From Phyllostachys edulis (taxonomy: Eukaryota > Streptophyta > Magnoliopsida > Poales > Poaceae), in assembly GCA_036346405.1 (NCBI GenBank), contig CM070558.1:930001-994000 (forward strand): a DNA stretch of 64,000 bases, written 5' to 3'. The notes below the pieces were generated by a model. The model was given only the letters and a program-made list of their open reading frames with translations. It ran no database searches and was not told the origin of the DNA. Every line of letters begins with the position of its first letter. Within the stretch, counting starts at the first letter, position 1. Of this stretch, positions 1 to 9,997 are shown in pieces. The position numbers and the translations under genes were made by a program.

Positions 1-217
1 GGTGCTCACAACGTCGTTGCGCCCAGCTTCCCCATTCGCTGACTGTGACGGTGAGCTCTAGATCTCGAGGTCAACGGCTCAGATCCGAGTGGCTGGAGTC
101 TAGATCCGGTTAGATGTGGATGTCGGCCGCTCAGATATGGACGGTGACGGCTTGGTCATCAGAGATGGAGAGTGTGGCGGCAGTGAGGAGGATCGGTGAG
201 GTGAGGGGAGGGGTGGC
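1..217. other. GC-rich left flank, no gene
   Basis: No convincing ORF is seen. The text around 75-150 (a tcaacggctcagatcc-like phrase, repeated loosely as gccgctcagatatgg) resembles the 'gatcaacggcc' phrases found upstream of the TATA box in the long LTRs further right. The window may therefore open inside another such LTR. This is inference from short matches only. Confidence 0.3.
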
Positions 218-220
218 ATG

Positions 221-233
221 CACTACTAGAAAT
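221..233 (+). repeat. CACTA left terminal inverted repeat
   Basis: CACTACTAGAAAT is an exact inverted match to 8602-8614. Similarity continues imperfectly inward (tttccctat versus ttttcccta). Confidence 0.92.
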
Positions 234-460
234 TCCTATTTTCCCTATAGTTTAAAACGTTCCCTAGTAGTAGAATTGTAATCCAAAGGAAAGTATCTAT
301 TCCTGGGGTGAGGTAAAAAAACCGTAGGGAACAAAATCGTTCCCTACTGTTTACATAAATTACTAGGGAAAGACTATGGAGAGAGAAATAGACTATGCCA
401 TGCCAGCGCCATGGTGGGCAACTTTCCCTGCTCGGATGGACAAAACCGTAGGGAATGTAT
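234..460. repeat. CACTA left subterminal repeats
   Basis: Repeated units of the type gttccctac and gtagggaa appear in both orientations, for example near 250, 318, 337 and 448. Such arrays are the binding sites of the accessory transposon protein in known CACTA elements. That role is inferred here. Confidence 0.75.
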
Positions 461-639
461 TTTTTGTTTTTGCCTCTTTTTTTAGCATCCCATCATTTTT
501 TTTGCTGCAATTTTTTATGCACCATTTTTTTTGTTGCTGCGTGCTGTTTTTTTAGGCACCATTTTTTTAGCTGCGCCACTACTTTGTTTCTGTTTAGGTG
601 CCACGATTTTTTTTTGCTGTGCTTTACTTTTACTTACCT

Positions 640-1060
640 CGTTCACGGCTGTGCCCTACCCAAATTCCCTGCCGCCCGTAGCAACCACCGCCCGCGCACC
701 GGCATCCTGCCCCAAGCTGTGCCACCCCCTCCCCTCCTCCTCCCCTGAGCTGCCCGCCCCTCCTCCTCTTCGTCTTCCTTGAAGTCGCCGCCGCCACCGC
801 CCCGCTCCCCTTCAGAACCTCCTCCCCTGAGCCATCGCCGCCGGCCCCCACACGTCAACTGCTCCCCCGACGCCGCCCCCTCCCCTCCTGCTCCCTCGAG
901 CCGCCCGCCCCTCCTCCTCTTAGTCCTCCTTGAAGTCTCCGCCACCGCCCCCTGCCCCCCTTCTTCTCCTCCTCCCCTGAGCCGTCGCCGCAGATCCCTC
1001 CACCTCGTCCTCCTTATCCGAGCCACCCCTCTTCCCCCTAAAAGGTAAACCTAGATGCTC
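640..1060. other. GC-rich proline-codon leader with an internal tandem duplication
   Basis: This CCT/CCG-rich stretch contains an imperfect duplication: about 725-835 resembles about 885-990, both with phrases such as gcccgcccctcctcctctt and ccttgaagt. It lies between the left subterminal repeats and the first recognisable exon, so it may be the promoter and 5' leader of the element's gene, or a captured host fragment. ORFs here are low-complexity proline/serine strings and are not supported as proteins. Confidence 0.45.
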
Positions 1061-2861
1061 AACTGCCGGCCTCTGCTGCGTCCTGCCACCACCGGTCGGT
1101 CCCTCCCGCCGCTGCTCCTCACTCCCGGTGCTTCTCGCTGCTGCTGCAACTCTACCTCCTCACTCCAGCCCGGCACAGTTTGTCCTCTCCTCACTCCGGT
1201 GTCGCCGCCGCTCGTAGCTGGTAACTTGCTTGGGTGCTACCGGTTGCCGTCGCACCCCAGTCCATATGTCACTTTGATCTGGATAGGTCTCTGTATGTTT
1301 TTGTTTATGTTCTCCAACGCTCCTCTCACATGTGTATTCGTGCTAGGTATATTAGTTGCGACTTGCTGTGTTCTAGACATAGTTGTTCTCCTTCCGTTTT
1401 GTCCGATAGCGGTGTTCTGATATGTTCTGATATGGAATTCAATGGATATTGTGATTGTTCTACCGATTTTAGTGTAACTGTCACACTGAATTTTACAGTT
1501 TTCACTAGGTTTCATTGTGCCTGCGAGGCTTGGAATTTGGTTTTGTGGTTAAAGGCTAATTTGCACGGCATTAGACTATTGTCATCCCCTCATTGGTGAG
1601 TTGGCCTAATTTGGTAGAGATGCATGGGATGGCTGGTAAAGATGGTTTGGCACTTTACAAACTTAACTGAGTGCGTGCAGGTTTTTTTTGACGTAAAAGC
1701 TGATGCACCCATCTTATTGCTTATCATGGCTCTCGTGAACTTTCGAATACCATGTGAAGCATGCATGCATGTTCATGATGTGTCTATCGTTGTTTGTTTA
1801 AGGCTTTTCTGCCTGCGGCACTCCCTTTATATGCTTGGTTTACAAGCTTTGAACCGATGTGTTGTTTTTCTTTTAATAGGTATGAATAACCATACTTTAT
1901 GTTTATCACAGCTAAGGTTCAAATATGAACCTAAAAACGTTGCAAAATTGCATGTTGGTGACTGTTGCAAACAGGTCCTAACAGGCCTCAAGTATTATGC
2001 TCGAATTCAAGCCATAGTGGATCATTATCGGATTGTCAAAGGAGTAAAAATATGCGACAAGATGGCTGGGCAGAAGTATTTGACAAAGGCTGAATGCCAT
2101 GCACGAAGACCTATCTGGTGCTACGAGGCGACTTGGAATGCTATGATTGATGAATGGTGCAATCCAAATTGGATTAGAAAATCTGAGACAAATCGTGCAA
2201 ATCGATACGCCACTAGATTTAAGCCTCACAAAGGTGGATCTAACTCCATTGCAACGATATGCCAAAAGCTAGTGAGTTACTAACCTTTTTTTTTCATTAT
2301 GTGATGGACACTCTTTGTGTATGCATTTAATTTGGGATCCTTTTGTATGCCAAAAGTCCGAGAAAGAAGGGCGAGAAGTCTCGTCAATTGAGGCATGGGT
2401 TCATACACACAGAGGGCCAAATCCGCAAGATTCTAATTCACTAAACACTGAAGAAGCCACTACATGCTTGGTAATTTTATTTTGTTAGTTTACTGTGCAT
2501 TTATTTTTCTTATTTTTTGTACTTCCTCTACAATATTCCTTATGCAGTTTGCTTTATTGGACAGGAGAGGTATAAGAGGAAGTTTGTTGACCTAAATGGA
2601 GAGCGATTTGATTGGCTACGCTCTCCTATGGATGCAAGAGCCTTGTATGACTGCTCTTATGGTAGGCCACATGGTAAATGGGCTACATTCAATGGGATCA
2701 TCGATGATAGAGAGGCCCTCATTGAGTTGAAGAATAGTGATGCCTCCTCGGTAGCTTCTGTGACGACCCACCCCGTGATGTACCGCAAGAGGTCCGGGAA
2801 GACCATTTTTTTTTGCGCTGCGAAGTCACCACGGAAAGACGTGGTAGCACCGCATGGAGCT

Positions 2862-2990
2862 TTACCGAGGAGGTCTGCCAGGACCTCCTAGGAGGTCTTG
2901 CGGACCTCCTGGAGGTCTTGGTCGCCACTGACCTCCCAGAGGTCTTGAAGACCTCCCGAGGTCGTGGCCGCCACCCGCCTCGGTAGCACC
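2862..2990. repeat. GACCTCC/GGAGGTC palindromic cluster
   Basis: The cluster includes the perfect 16-bp palindrome GACCTCCTAGGAGGTC at 2882-2897 and several related half-sites. The same motif fills arrays in the element at 33302-38751. Confidence 0.8.
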
Positions 2991-5064
2991 TCCAAACATC
3001 ACTAAGAGAGGTCGGCAGACCTCCGAAGCTAGAATCCCAAGGACCTCCTGGTGGTCCCGCCTGTGCATCCGAGCTAGTCCCGGGACAACAGAGCTAGCCC
3101 GCACAAGAACACAAGCCAATACCACAACCACGAGGTCAAACAAAGATGAAGGCATAAATTAAACTTTATATAATAGGACCTTATGGCCAAGCTTGTTAAC
3201 AAGAGGTCTCGCCACCGAGGGCTTACAACACCAACGAGGACTTTGGCGGCAACAAGGAGCTTTAGGGCTCAAACACTGAACACGCAAAAGCCATCCAACA
3301 AGCACCACATGCTTTGTCGGGTGGAGGACGCCCTAAGCGACTTAGTCGTCGAAAAACTCCTCCTCGAAGAGGTCCAGACCGCCTCAAGCATTTGGTCATC
3401 TTCATAATCTGCTTTGACACAGGGCTTAAGCCATGAGTACTTGGAATGTACTCAGCAAGTCACAGAGAGCAAAGATGCAATAATATTCATGCAAGGACTT
3501 ACCAATGGAGAGTCAGTATGGTTAGTTTGCGCAAAGCCAGATTTGAACAATAAAAATAGTAATAGATTGAAAAGCAGCAAGGTAAAACCATACTACATAA
3601 TACTTTTGATGTTTAAAAAGGTGGGGTGAGCACCAACTCACAGCCACAACCAAAAAGAAGGAGTTCCGGTCACACCCGTGACCAGGTCCTTACCCAAAAC
3701 CCACTCCAGAGGTCCAGACCAACCCCTGGACCACTACCCGAGCCAACCTTGACCCCTCTAGAGCCGGCCAAGGTCTCTTCAAGGCAAAGCCAAGGCATCT
3801 CGCAGAAGTGTCCAGTGGCAAAAACTTTGGAAACAGCTACCCCTTGCACCATTTTACTGAGCATGTCCATGACCAAGGACTTGGCTATTCGAATAGATCT
3901 TTACACTCTGCAGAGGTGTACAACTTTACCCACAATCCACGATCTCTCTAGCGGGATGGGTTCCGGTCACCCTTGCTCACTCCCTAAGGTGAGCAGATCT
4001 AGAGAGAGCTGCAAGGCCTTTACAAAGCTTTGAACTGACTCGGGCTGCCCGCTAAGGTTTATAATCCCTCCTATGGTCTAGAAGTCCGCAGGTTATGGGG
4101 TGCCCCTCTTGCGCCAACGAATCACACGCTCAACCACAACAGCCCCAAGCCAACCCATTGCTAATTATTCAGCCCAGACCATTCCCATAAAATGATCTTG
4201 TGGTTGCACTGTTTGGCCCAGTTCAATAGACACAAAGTGAAGTCCTTAATTGTGCTAAGGCAAGACTTCCACAAACCCAGCTGTGCAAAGCACCCACTAC
4301 TCACTCCCTGCCTTCTTGCCTCAGCAAAACAATTTGTATTAACACATGCCAAAAGACCACCCAGTCTTGGCACAACAGTTTTTAACCAAGTGATCTTACA
4401 CCACAATCAACACAGCTTAGGCGTCCTGCCATAGCTGCTCAACAATGGCATCAGCCACACATTTCATATTTATTAGTCAAGATTATTAGAGATGAAGCAT
4501 GATACGTTCGAACCACGTATTCTAAGCAAGGCTATAAAGACCTACGGTCCCCCATGTTGGCAAATAACAAAGAACACCAACTAAATATCCACCCTAAGGC
4601 TCACAAGGTGAACATGACAACATGATGGAGACAAGGTATGAAGGAGGCATAACGACAAGTAGGCAAGTAACTACAGCCCAAACCATTTTCATATAAACAT
4701 AGCCATGCATGATAAAGTAAAACCGAAATACATTTACTGAAACTTGGTTCAAGATGATCAAAGGGGATCTGTGGCTTGCCTTGGTCAAGCGGTGGAGAGC
4801 CTTCGCAAAGAAGAGCCGGGTCCAAGATCTCCTCGAACTCGTGATCTACACGTTAGCAAGAAAACCAAATAAGCAAAACCACACTAAGCCGAGAACTTCA
4901 AAAGAACCAAAAGGAACTCAAACCAACTCAGCCAAAAAGGAAACCAAGAGGCTTAACACAGCCTCAAAGAGCTCTGGGAAAGGTCTTGCACAAGGAAGAA
5001 CCGAAAGCGGTGAGGCAGGAAGGAAGAAATGAGCAACAAAGTTACAAAGGCTTGCCCGCCTGTG

Positions 5065-5074
5065 CTTTATATAG
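5065..5074 (-). promoter_or_regulatory. TATA box of the reverse LTR-type element
   Basis: The minus strand reads CTATATAAAG in a GC-rich context. A likely splice acceptor (ttgctaacgtgtag) follows about 220 bp downstream on the minus strand. Confidence 0.6.
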
Positions 5075-5899
5075 CCGGAGTTGGTAGTGTGCACCACAAG
5101 AAAAAACTCGGTGAGGTGTAGGCAATCGGGACAACTAGGGCAAGGCTTGCCCTAAAAGAATTGAATAAAGTACCTCAGATGTGATCGCATTTAATGTGAC
5201 CCGACACCTATTAAATGCGCATGAGTTCTCGAGGCAAGAGCAATAATTACAAGGTGAAGAGGGCTGGCAAGAGGGCCGACCAAAAGGGTGTCTGATTGGT
5301 CAAGGGTATGGTCCCACCGCAAGGGTCACCCCGCCAAAGGCCACTTTGTGAGGTCTGGGCAAGAGGTCCAAGACACTCAGAGGGGAGGTCCTGGACAAGA
5401 GGTCCTCAAAGCTCAAAACGAAGAGGTCCTGACGCTCAGACCTGCACAAGGGAGGTCTAAGGGTCAAGATTTCAAGGGGAGGACCTCAACGGTCCAGATC
5501 AAAGGGTGCAGGGGAGGTCCTGACCAATAGGGATATCCTGATTTAGGAGGGTGGTCCTTACAAAAGACCAGCAAGGACCGAGGAGGTGGTCTTTGCAAAA
5601 CAACCAGGAGGAGGTCCTGGAAACAAGAAAAAACGCGCAGCAAAGCAGAGCCGTTTGATTGAAATCGGGCGGCCCAAAAAGGATAGGAACGTTCGGACCA
5701 AACTAACGTGCCCTTAGGATCGGGCCATCCAAACCACATCGGATGATCCTAAGGTTAGGAAGGCAAGGCCTCAAGCGATACAGCCACGAGAGTCAAAGGT
5801 GGGTCCAAGCGCTAAGGAGGTCTTGGACCTAAGGAGGTCGGAACCTTTGGATCCAACTAAGGGAGGACCTGGACGGCTAAGATCTCCCGAGAGGAGGTC

Positions 5900-6340
5900 A
5901 TAATGGCCAGATCCTAACAAGGGGAGGTCCGAGCGGCTAGATCTCAACAAGGGGAGGTCTGAGGCTAGATCTCAACAAGGGAGGTCTAAACGGCTAGATC
6001 TCAACAAGGGAGGTCTGAACGGCTAGATCTCAACAAGGGAGGTCTGAGCGGCTAGATCTCAACAAGGGAGGTCTGAACGGCTAGATCTCAACAAGGGAGG
6101 TCTCGAGCGGCTAGATCTCAACAAGGGAGGTCTGAGCGGCTAGATCTCAACAAGGGGAGGTCTGAGCGGCTAGATCTCAACAAGGGAGGTCTGAGCGGCT
6201 AGATCTCAACAAGGGAGGTCTGAGCGGCTAGATCTCAACAAGGGAGGTCTGAGCGGCTAGATCTCAACAAGGGGAGGTCTGAGCGGCTAGATCTCAACAA
6301 GGGAGGTCTGAGCGGCTAGATCTCAACAAGGGAGGTCTTA
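5900..6340. repeat. 30-bp minisatellite, 14 copies plus one degenerate copy
   Basis: The unit is approximately gaggtctgag-cggctagatc-tcaacaaggg, with two copies per 60-61 bp. Copies are very uniform in the right half and vary in the left. The array lies upstream of the minus-strand TATA box, so it occupies the U3-like part of the LTR. Confidence 0.92.
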
Positions 6341-8189
6341 AAGGACGCCAAGGAGGTCCAAGGACATGTAAAAGTCCGTGAGGACAGAGGGAGGTCTATT
6401 TGGACACAAGGGAGGTCCAAATAGCCACGAGGAGGTCAGGAGGGTCCCAAAGGGCGCTGGAGGTCCAGAGAGACTCGAGCGCCCAAGAGAACTCGGGGGT
6501 TCCAAGGAGCGTGGAGAGGTCCACGGGAGGTCCAAAGAAGCAAAACCAAGCGTGGCTTGAGGGACCAAAGAGGTTTTGAAACACAAACCCGAGTGGGTCC
6601 TTGACAGAAAACCCCAAGCAAGGGAGAGGTTCAACAGAGGGAGATAGAGAGAGGTCGGATCTCAAAGAGATTCACCCAACAAAGGAAGTTAAGAGAGAAG
6701 AGACAAACGCAGGACACACAGAGAGGCTCAAACAAAGAAGGAACACCAACAAAGAACTTAATTAAGGTTTAATTAATTCCAATTGAACTCTCCATATTTC
6801 AAAACGTCAGGTTAAGCTTTGGATTCTCAATAAAGCCAAATGGTTACTTTTATTTGAAAACCAGGCAAGAAACTTAAGAGAAACGGGACGTTACAGCTTC
6901 CAAGCATCAACGTCGAGAAGAAGAGGAATGTGATGCCTCCTCGTAATGCTCGTAGCTTCCAAGAATAGTGATGCCTCCTCGTAATGCTTGTTTAGCAAAG
7001 GATTATGCATAGACCTTGTTAGACTAGAGTAGTTGTGTGCACAACCACAATACCAACATCCAGAGGTTCATGGAGGTGCAATATGTCATTCAACATATTC
7101 GTTTTTACTTTGAATAATAGATGTTGAACTACATTTAACCTTTTTGCATTAAATGTTATGATTGCAGAATGTGGCTGAGCATACTGGAATGCCTTCTACT
7201 ACAGTTCCACCTCCCCTGCCTTCCCCATCTCCACCACCTACATATGAAGTCTCAACCTCTCCAAATCCATCTCTTGAGGTATATAATGGTTCAATTTAAT
7301 TGTGATCGCTGGCTTACATTGTGATAAATCCATAATACGATCACTGGCTTGTTAACGTATTCCAAGATTACTAGATTACTAAAATCCCGAAGATTGTGAC
7401 CGCTGGCTTGTTAACGTATTCCAAGATTACTGGAGTGCATTGACTTGAAATGGAATTGTGTATAGTTGGTGATACGTGCTAAAATGGAATTGTGTATAGT
7501 TGGTCATGTGCAACACTTTATGCCTGTCCTACTTACTAAATTTTATGCATTATGTAGCTGAAAACCGAGCAACTTTTACAATAGTTGCAGAAATCGCTAC
7601 ACTTGAAAAATCATGTCAGCATAACCGTATTTCTTTTCTGAATTTTTTTACTGAACTTCAAATTATTTTTGTTGTATAGCCTCATACCAGCGGTTCAGCT
7701 ATTGGAGTAGAGAATCCGGATGATACATTGAATAGGATTGCTCGAGGAATGTTTGGAGGTTATGTTAATGCATCTGTTAGTGCTGATGGGAACTACTCTT
7801 CTCCACTGGATGATGATCTTGCACTATTTTAAAGTCAGCCATGGTCCAATTACACGTGGAAGAATACTTTTGTTGCAAGTGGTGCATGTTGCCTTCTTTT
7901 ATGGAATAACTAACATGTAAGGGTTGCATTTTGATGTCAGTATGCCTGTGTGTTGTGCACTTGTCGTGCAAGCGTGGGTATTGTTTTTTGGACTTTCTGA
8001 TAGTGTGATGTTTATACTTGGATATGTTGGTGCAAATGTGCCTCAAATAGTACTTGATAGTCTATTGGAAATACAAGATATTGTTATGTTTATCTCCTGC
8101 ATAAACTTTGTTTTGAGCGATAATGTGAATTTAGTGTATTTTGATTGTAACTCGGCATATAAATAAGTATTTGAATAATGTATGTATAT

Positions 8190-8600
8190 TTAGGGAAAAA
8201 AACAATAATTTTAGTACCCCTAGTGTTTATGCCAAACTGTAGGGGATGAATTTCGAATTAGCAATAGGAAAATAATCTTTATATAAAAATGTTCCCTAGG
8301 GCATACAAGAAATAACACAGGGAATTTGTTGGATTCTTTCTCTAGGCTGGCAGAAAGGTAACGTAGGGAAATAAACTTTCCACGTCAGATGGCAATGCTA
8401 TGTGGACGAGATTTTCCTACCGTTTAAAATTCTAGGGAACGATTCTTTCCCTAAGTTTTTCTAAAAAAACCGTAGGGAATGTTTTCTTTCCCCCACATTC
8501 TTTCCCCTAGTAGCCGTTCCCTATGAATGCCACTAAGGAAACCAATTCCCTACAATTTTTTTGCATGTTCCCTAGTATATTACTCACTAGGGAAAACATG
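8190..8600. repeat. CACTA right subterminal repeats
   Basis: Many copies of ttccctag, ccgtaggga and related units occur in both orientations up to the right terminal inverted repeat. Confidence 0.75.
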
Positions 8601-8601
8601 G

Positions 8602-8614
8602 ATTTCTAGTAGTG
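8602..8614 (-). repeat. CACTA right terminal inverted repeat
   Basis: ATTTCTAGTAGTG is followed by the TSD copy ATG at 8615-8617. Confidence 0.92.
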
Positions 8615-8694
8615 ATGGCGTGGGGAGGCGGCGACGGCTGTGGGGAAGAGAAGGTGGCGGCCAATGGTGTTGAGAGAGCGGGGTGGGAAGGGAG

Positions 8695-9185
8695 TGTCGG
8701 ATCCCGGGCTTTGAATACCCGAAGCCCTCGTGAGTGTACTGCACTAGTCCCATGATCAGTGGCTAGTACACACATCTACAACATTGATAATCACATCCAT
8801 ACATTCATACATACGAAAGGAAAAAATATGGTACATAACCTAGACGATTACATAGTTTACATCACAAGGGCCGACCTGCCAAATAAAACTTGAGTATCAA
8901 CAGAGTGCAGCGGAAAGTATAGTAATTAAACCAAAATGGTCCAGCAGTATGCCTATCCGAACCCTTAGGCAACTGACAAAAGACGAGTCCTAGAAAGACC
9001 CGTCGCCGAACCCTCCGATATCGGGTGTAAAGAAAGCGTCGTCCGGCGTAGGCTCATCTTCTAAATCTGAACAACATTTTAAGCAAGATTGAGTACATTG
9101 CGTACTCAGCAAGACTTATAGTGTATCTATATATATATAACGAGAGATGAGGCTTAAGCAGATTTTATTTGTAATATTAGAGAGG
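8695..9185 (-). mobile_element. Truncated gypsy-type LTR fragment, same family as the LTR at 40082
   Basis: The left end TGTCGGATCCCGGGC with GAATACCCGAAG matches the left end of the gypsy LTR at 40082 (TGTCGGACCCCGGGC). Both continue with 'gctagyacacaca', 'cgaacccttaggcaac'-like text and the motif gagtac-attgc-gtactcagcaag (9091-9113). Similarity fades after about 9185 and no TG/CA partner end or target duplication was found, so this is a fragment. In its own transcription sense it would lie on the minus strand. Confidence 0.7.
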
Positions 9186-9356
9186 GATTGTTCCAAGCGT
9201 ACATATTGCAAAGGCTATATATGCATCGTGGATGGAATATATATGCATGCTGCAACTAGCGTCTGCAATACGGGCAAGAAAAGGAAGAAGAAGAAAGTAA
9301 AAGGGGCGATTTGGCAATCAGCTAGACCAGCATGCATCGCATGCTTTCTTGCTTTT

Positions 9357-9740
9357 GTGTGTGTGTGTGATCAACGGATTCGCATGGAGCGTATATAGCG
9401 AGCTAGCTAGAATCACCATCACGATGATTACCTCTGCTTTGATTACCTTGCGCTGCACACCAATGCAAGGCAATGCGAATTTTGTCTTTGCGTGTACTGG
9501 AGTGCTAGTCCAAACTAACCCTTTATCTTTCGCAAAGCGCAAAAATGCTACATATATCGCGTGGCTATGTGCATCCTAGTTATGTAGAGGCCGGGAGTGA
9601 TCTCAGTGCGGTTGTATCACCTTAATGTAATTGGCTGAGTTCAATAAAAGCTTCCATTATCTAAAAAATATCGCGTCTGCTACCATGCAAGTGCTCTACT
9701 CAATCAGGTTTCTTTTCTTGTTCTTGCGCACTAATTCTTA
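9357..9740. repeat. Left copy of a duplicated gene-flank block
   Basis: The text from the (gt)n run through gcgtatatagcgagctagct and the catcacgatgattacc stretch (9357-9516), and then atatcgcgtctgctaccatg to ctaattctt (9668-9740), recurs at 15047-15693 directly upstream of the DUF4220 gene. The left copy contains a LINE insertion that the right copy lacks. Confidence 0.88.
9563..9667 (+). mobile_element. 5'-truncated L1-type LINE remnant with 9-bp target-site duplication
   Basis: The 3' end reads ggccgggagtgatctcag ... ttcaataaaagcttcc ... ctaaaaaa, a form familiar from grass L1 LINE tails. ATATCGCGT occurs on both sides (9554-9562 and 9668-9676). The paralogous block at 15618-15640 carries the site once, giving an independent empty site. 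Confidence 0.75.
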
Positions 9741-9997
9741 TATGGATACTTATCAGTGCAGATGCCTTGTTGATTGGAAGTAAATTATGTATAGAACTTT
9801 TATATGTAGGGATAGTTTTCTTATGTATATTGGTTTTCTAAGTCTATAACTTATACTATGTTTTATTTCAAATCGGTTGCATCTCACGGCCACTCGTCTA
9901 TTGCCGAATGAAGATGCACGATCCTCTCGCGAAGAAAAGGGCAGATTAAAGGAAAATGGAAGTGAAGCTTAAAAGCTGCAAATCAAAGAGAGATTAA

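Larger units (their letters stand above)
2759..6895 (-). mobile_element. Long LTR-type element without coding capacity (solo LTR or similar), TSD GCTTC
   Basis: The element begins TGTGACGACCC and ends CGTTACA. It is flanked by a perfect 5-bp direct repeat GCTTC (2754-2758 and 6896-6900), as for LTR retroelement integration, and it splits an exon of the CACTA gene. No gag or pol text was found, and no copy of the left end recurs inside, so a solo LTR of about 4.1 kb is the simplest reading. On the minus strand it starts TGTAACGTCCC and has a TATA box at 5065-5074. It contains the stem-loop motif gagtac-N7-gtactcagcaag at 3435-3458, GACCTCC/GGAGGTC palindromes (2862-2990) and a 30-bp minisatellite upstream of the promoter. 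Confidence 0.85.
1912..7832 (+). pseudogene. CACTA accessory gene (Transposase_24-like), interrupted by an LTR-type element
   Basis: A multi-exon gene is visible. An exon at 1912 to about 2274 follows an acceptor (atcacag) and encodes a basic segment with NRANRY and HKGGSN motifs, as in the Ptta/En/Spm-type plant transposon protein family (Transposase_24, PF03004). The next exon is about 2358-2470 (EAWVHTHRGPNP) and ends at gtaatt. The exon from about 2565 encodes GRPHGKWATFNG and is cut at 2759 by an inserted 4.1-kb element. After the insertion come exons at about 7167-7277 (proline-rich, tgcag before, gtatat after) and about 7685-7832 (IARGMFGGYVNA, stop TAA at 7830-7832). In CACTA systems such proteins bind subterminal repeats, which is known of the family. 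The start codon and any exon before 1912 are not certain. The gene cannot be functional as read because of the insertion. Confidence 0.62.
221..8614 (+). mobile_element. CACTA (En/Spm) DNA transposon with ATG target-site duplication
   Basis: The element starts CACTACTAGAAAT and ends with the exact inverse, ATTTCTAGTAGTG. It is flanked by the 3-bp direct repeat ATG (218-220 and 8615-8617), which is the TSD length expected for CACTA elements. Subterminal zones carry many copies of a ttcccta/tagggaa motif in both orientations. The interior holds a GC-rich leader and a Transposase_24-like gene. No TNP2-type catalytic transposase was recognised, so the copy looks non-autonomous. It has been enlarged by a 4.1-kb LTR-type insertion at 2759-6895; without that, and without the duplicated 5 bp, it would be about 4.25 kb. 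Confidence 0.93.

Noticed and set aside
455..1048. Short ORFs of Phe/Leu-rich and Pro-rich composition at the CACTA left end
   Set aside because: They reflect T-runs and CCT/CCG-rich DNA; no start context, motif or splice structure supports them.
5900..6340. CRISPR-like array
   Set aside because: Units are contiguous 30-bp copies without unique spacers, in plant transposon DNA; it is a minisatellite.
2759..6895. Palindrome-rich DNA transposon
   Set aside because: TG/CA ends, a 5-bp duplication, a TATA box and homology to other LTR-type elements favour an LTR origin.
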